Made by a program: the position numbers and the translations under genes. The notes beneath the pieces are model-generated. The model was given only the letters and a program-made list of their open reading frames with translations, was not told the DNA's origin and ran no database searches. DNA of 5,767 bases from Candidatus Aciduliprofundum sp. JdFR-45 (lineage in GTDB: Archaea > Thermoplasmatota > Thermoplasmata > Thermoplasmatales > JdFR-45): NCBI GenBank assembly GCA_002011395.1, contig MTNG01000138.1:8100-13866 (forward strand), in the 5' to 3' direction. Below are positions 5,591 to 5,767 of the stretch, in pieces. Each line of letters starts with the position of its first letter. Position 1 is the first letter of the stretch.

Positions 5591-5767
5591 TCAAACGCCG
5601 TACTTCTCCCGGAAGTACTCGGGGGCGTACTTGCGCAGTTCGGAGCGCAGTGCCATGCGCAAACGCCGGGAACCCTCAGCGCCGACCCACGACGATATGG
5701 CCTTCACAACACCGTCTATGAGCCTCTCGGCATCCGATGGGGTCATATTGTCGCACGTTATCCCCAG
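5591..5767 (-). CDS. C-terminal 58 residues of an unrecognised protein (5' end outside window)
   Basis: The frame is open from the window edge to a TGA at 5593-5591. The visible part begins LGITCDNMTPSDAERLIDGV, continues as a likely helix (VVKAISSWVG), and ends in a basic, helical tail rich in Arg and Lys (SRRLRMALRSELRKYAPEYF, then REKYGV). Codon use matches the neighbours (ATA for all three Ile, many G/C third bases), so it is very likely a real gene. There is no membrane segment or metal motif in view. The first stretch vaguely resembles the closing helix of several soluble enzymes, but this is too little to name a family. The gene ends just before the promoter of the next gene on the same strand. 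Confidence 0.7.
   Translation of the reverse strand: MGITCDNMTPSDAERLIDGVVKAISSWVGAEGSRRLRMALRSELRKYAPEYFREKYGV

Overview
This window looks like compact archaeal chromosome. The evidence is a tRNA(Ile2) agmatinyl-cytidine synthetase (TiaS), an enzyme known only from archaea; AT-rich TATA-like boxes about 27-30 bases upstream of start codons with no Shine-Dalgarno site, which suggests leaderless transcripts; GTG starts for three genes; and an Ile codon usage dominated by ATA. The GC-rich coding style and leaderless layout would fit a euryarchaeal or Thermoplasmatota-like genome, but the sequence alone does not fix the lineage. No tRNA, rRNA, CRISPR array, insertion sequence or integrase was seen.

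Layout, left to right. Positions 1-648 (+) are the C-terminal part of TldD, cut by the window edge. Six bases later comes its partner PmbA/TldE (655-1962, +); together they form the TldD-TldE metalloprotease pair. PmbA meets, tail to tail with an 8-base overlap, a CPA2-type Na+/H+ antiporter (1955-3154, -). A 58-base divergent promoter region (3155-3212), holding one perfectly palindromic TATA element, separates the antiporter from a small dolichol-kinase-like membrane protein (3213-3761, +). That gene overlaps the 3' end of tiaS (3714-5048, -) by 48 bases. Upstream of tiaS on the same strand lie a two-span membrane protein with a likely OB-fold domain (5081-5551, -) and the C-terminal 58 codons of an unrecognised gene (5591-5767, -).

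How the genes relate. TldD and PmbA are a functional pair. TiaS serves translation by allowing AUA codons to be read, and the measured genes use AUA for about three quarters of Ile residues, including codon 3 of tiaS itself. The antiporter and the kinase-like gene appear to share a promoter element but have no evident common pathway. There is no non-coding stretch longer than 60 bases.

I found no clear new multi-gene system. The most notable signals are regulatory: the symmetric bidirectional TATA palindrome, hairpins placed just past the stops of both plus-strand genes in convergent pairs, and an inverted repeat between the TATA box and the start of the OB-fold gene.
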